This document shows, piece by piece, positions 62,885 to 64,000 of a DNA stretch of 64,000 bases; within the stretch, counting starts at the first letter, position 1, and every line of letters begins with the position of its first letter. Origin of the DNA: Rhodococcus pseudokoreensis (GTDB taxonomy: Bacteria; Actinomycetota; Actinomycetes; Mycobacteriales; Mycobacteriaceae); NCBI RefSeq assembly GCF_017068395.1, contig NZ_CP070619.1:1984001-2048000 (forward strand), written 5' to 3'. The notes under the pieces are model-generated. The model had not been told where the DNA came from. It did no database searches and saw only the letters and a program-made list of their open reading frames with translations. Both the position numbers and the translations under genes were made by a program.

Positions 62885-64000
62885 CTAGACGTCCACGGAC
62901 CGGGCGATCTCGTCGAGGTCGACCACACTCGCGACGTCGGTGACCGGGTGCACCCCGGGCGCGCGCACGGTGATCCGGTAGTCCTGGGCGGGTAATCCGT
63001 CGAGGACGGCCTGCTGCCAGCCGTCGACGGCCGGCGACAACGGGTGCTGCCTGCTCGGACCGCCTGCGAGGGGCTCGACCGACGCGACCAGCCGAGCACC
63101 CCCTGCACCGGTGCGCGCGCGGATCACCAGCGGCTCGGCGGTCGTCACGTCGTCGACCTCCAGCGCCACCGATTCGTTCACCGCCGGAAACACGTTCGGG
63201 GGCGCGAGAACTGCGGTGGTCAGGATCCCGCCCACATGGTCGAGCACCGGGTCGTCGTTCTGCAGGGACCCGTGCCGCTGGCTGAAGAACGCTGCGTTCT
63301 TCCATCCCGTCATGAGCTCGTGCGGGGTGGCCGACAGCTTCGGCACGGTGCCGTCCCCGCCGATCTCCCCGGGCCCGCGGACGGTCATCGGCTCGACCTT
63401 CGTCCCGGCGAGCCGGGCGGCCCACTTGGTGGGCTGGAAGTCGCCGATCACCGGACGGATGTCGTAGCCCTCGGGTCCCGACTTCAGCCGCGCGTCGACG
63501 GTGTCGCGCAGGTCCCGGTGCAGGCGCACCGCCGCCCCCATCCGGCCGGCGTCGAGACCCGTCCCCGACCAGTCGAGCGCCTTGTCGTCGAGTGCCCGCC
63601 ACGACCCGTCGTCGCCCGCCATGCACCGATACGACGGCAGCAACTGGTAGGCGGACGTGAACGACCCGATCAGCGCACCCAGGTCCACGGTGAACGGGCC
63701 CCAGCCCTTGCGGAATCCGTTGACGAGGAAGTCGAGCGCATTGACCGAACCCGAGTACGGGGTGCCGAACGTGACGAGGGTGCGGGTGTCACGCCAGCCG
63801 TCCAGCAGTTCGAGGAACAGTCGGGCGACGATGCCGCCCATGGAATGGCACACCAGCACCAGCTTGGCGTCCGCGTTGCCCGACTTCTCGCGCCACCGTC
63901 CCAGCCAGTCGTGGGATCGCCGGGCCAGCGTGCGGGCCGCCACCCGGTTGTCGCGCCGCCAGTCGTAGGGCAGTTCGAAATAGTTGTCGCCGGGAACGGC
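62885..64000 (-). CDS. LCAT/PGAP1-like alpha/beta-hydrolase (5' end outside window)
   Basis: The open frame extends past base 64000; about 370 C-terminal residues are visible. YFELPYDWRRDNRVAAR and LVLVCHSMGGIVARLFLELL (lid and nucleophile Ser) match LCAT-like/PGAP1-like acyl hydrolases. The second triad members are probably in GEIGGDGTVPKLSATPHE and SQRHGSLQND. The last 100 residues (VFPAVNESVALEVDD onward) form an additional beta domain. It is expected to cleave acyl bonds in lipids or lipoproteins. No export signal can be judged because the start is missing. It is upstream of the CHAT gene by 12 bases, so it probably belongs to the same operon. Confidence 0.8.
   Translation of the reverse strand, partial: AVPGDNYFELPYDWRRDNRVAARTLARRSHDWLGRWREKSGNADAKLVLVCHSMGGIVARLFLELLDGWRDTRTLVTFGTPYSGSVNALDFLVNGFRKGWGPFTVDLGALIGSFTSAYQLLPSYRCMAGDDGSWRALDDKALDWSGTGLDAGRMGAAVRLHRDLRDTVDARLKSGPEGYDIRPVIGDFQPTKWAARLAGTKVEPMTVRGPGEIGGDGTVPKLSATPHELMTGWKNAAFFSQRHGSLQNDDPVLDHVGGILTTAVLAPPNVFPAVNESVALEVDDVTTAEPLVIRARTGAGGARLVASVEPLAGGPSRQHPLSPAVDGWQQAVLDGLPAQDYRITVRAPGVHPVTDVASVVDLDEIARSVDV

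Noticed and set aside
1..64000. CRISPR arrays, tRNA, rRNA, integrases and transposases
   Set aside because: I found no evenly spaced direct repeats, cloverleaf-like sequences, or integrase/transposase motifs (DDE or tyrosine recombinase) on either strand.

Overview
The window is high-GC actinobacterial DNA, most likely from a Rhodococcus of the opacus/jostii group. The basis is codon usage, a wax ester synthase/diacylglycerol acyltransferase that matches my memory of Rhodococcus oil-accumulation enzymes, a long non-ribosomal peptide synthetase (NRPS), an F420-hydrogenase-like protein and many 4-base start/stop overlaps. This is recognition from memory, not a database result. I saw no tRNA, rRNA, CRISPR array, insertion sequence or prophage.

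Layout. (1) 1-5.3 kb: a truncated unknown gene, a frameshifted glycosyltransferase with a SnoaL-like neighbour, then a beta-phosphoglucomutase and GH65 phosphorylase pair that should convert an alpha-glucoside to glucose 6-phosphate. (2) 5.3-28.7 kb: a surface-polysaccharide locus. It has a Wzz-type protein with a degenerate tyrosine-kinase domain, a 2.97-kaa NRPS with a decayed first module, a divergent DUF4012 protein and glycosyltransferase, and a nine-gene minus-strand operon (sugar-phosphate transferase, glycosyltransferases, acetyltransferases, polymerase, pyruvyl transferase, FrhB-like protein, flippase). (3) 29.1-36.8 kb: a second, cellulose-like locus: BcsB-like protein, unknown membrane protein, CesA-like GT2 without PilZ, GT-C-like membrane protein and a convergent GH5 lipoprotein. 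(4) 36.9-49.2 kb: housekeeping and stress genes, including a sulfurtransferase, ArsR plus cation efflux, MarR plus MFS drug efflux, GtrA, a PhoX-like phosphatase, ArsR plus SRPBCC, a SigG-type sigma factor, a VOC protein, a glutamine amidotransferase, a WS/DGAT, a SelW-like protein and a 41-residue protein. (5) 49.2-56.6 kb: an alpha/beta hydrolase, a complete peptide ABC importer, and two small membrane or secreted proteins. (6) 56.7-64 kb, running off the end: a minus-strand cluster with an LCAT-like hydrolase, a CHAT peptidase-ATPase-pseudosubtilase protein, a trypsin-endonuclease fusion and a frameshifted M43 metalloprotease.

The last cluster is the best candidate for an undescribed system. 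A CHAT/NTPase sensor beside a protease-nuclease fusion and a lipase-like protein resembles an abortive-infection or programmed-death module, but that role is inference. The second candidate is the NRPS and pseudokinase embedded in a polysaccharide locus. Two copies of one long palindrome flank the PhoX-like gene, and three regulator genes carry clear operator-like palindromes.
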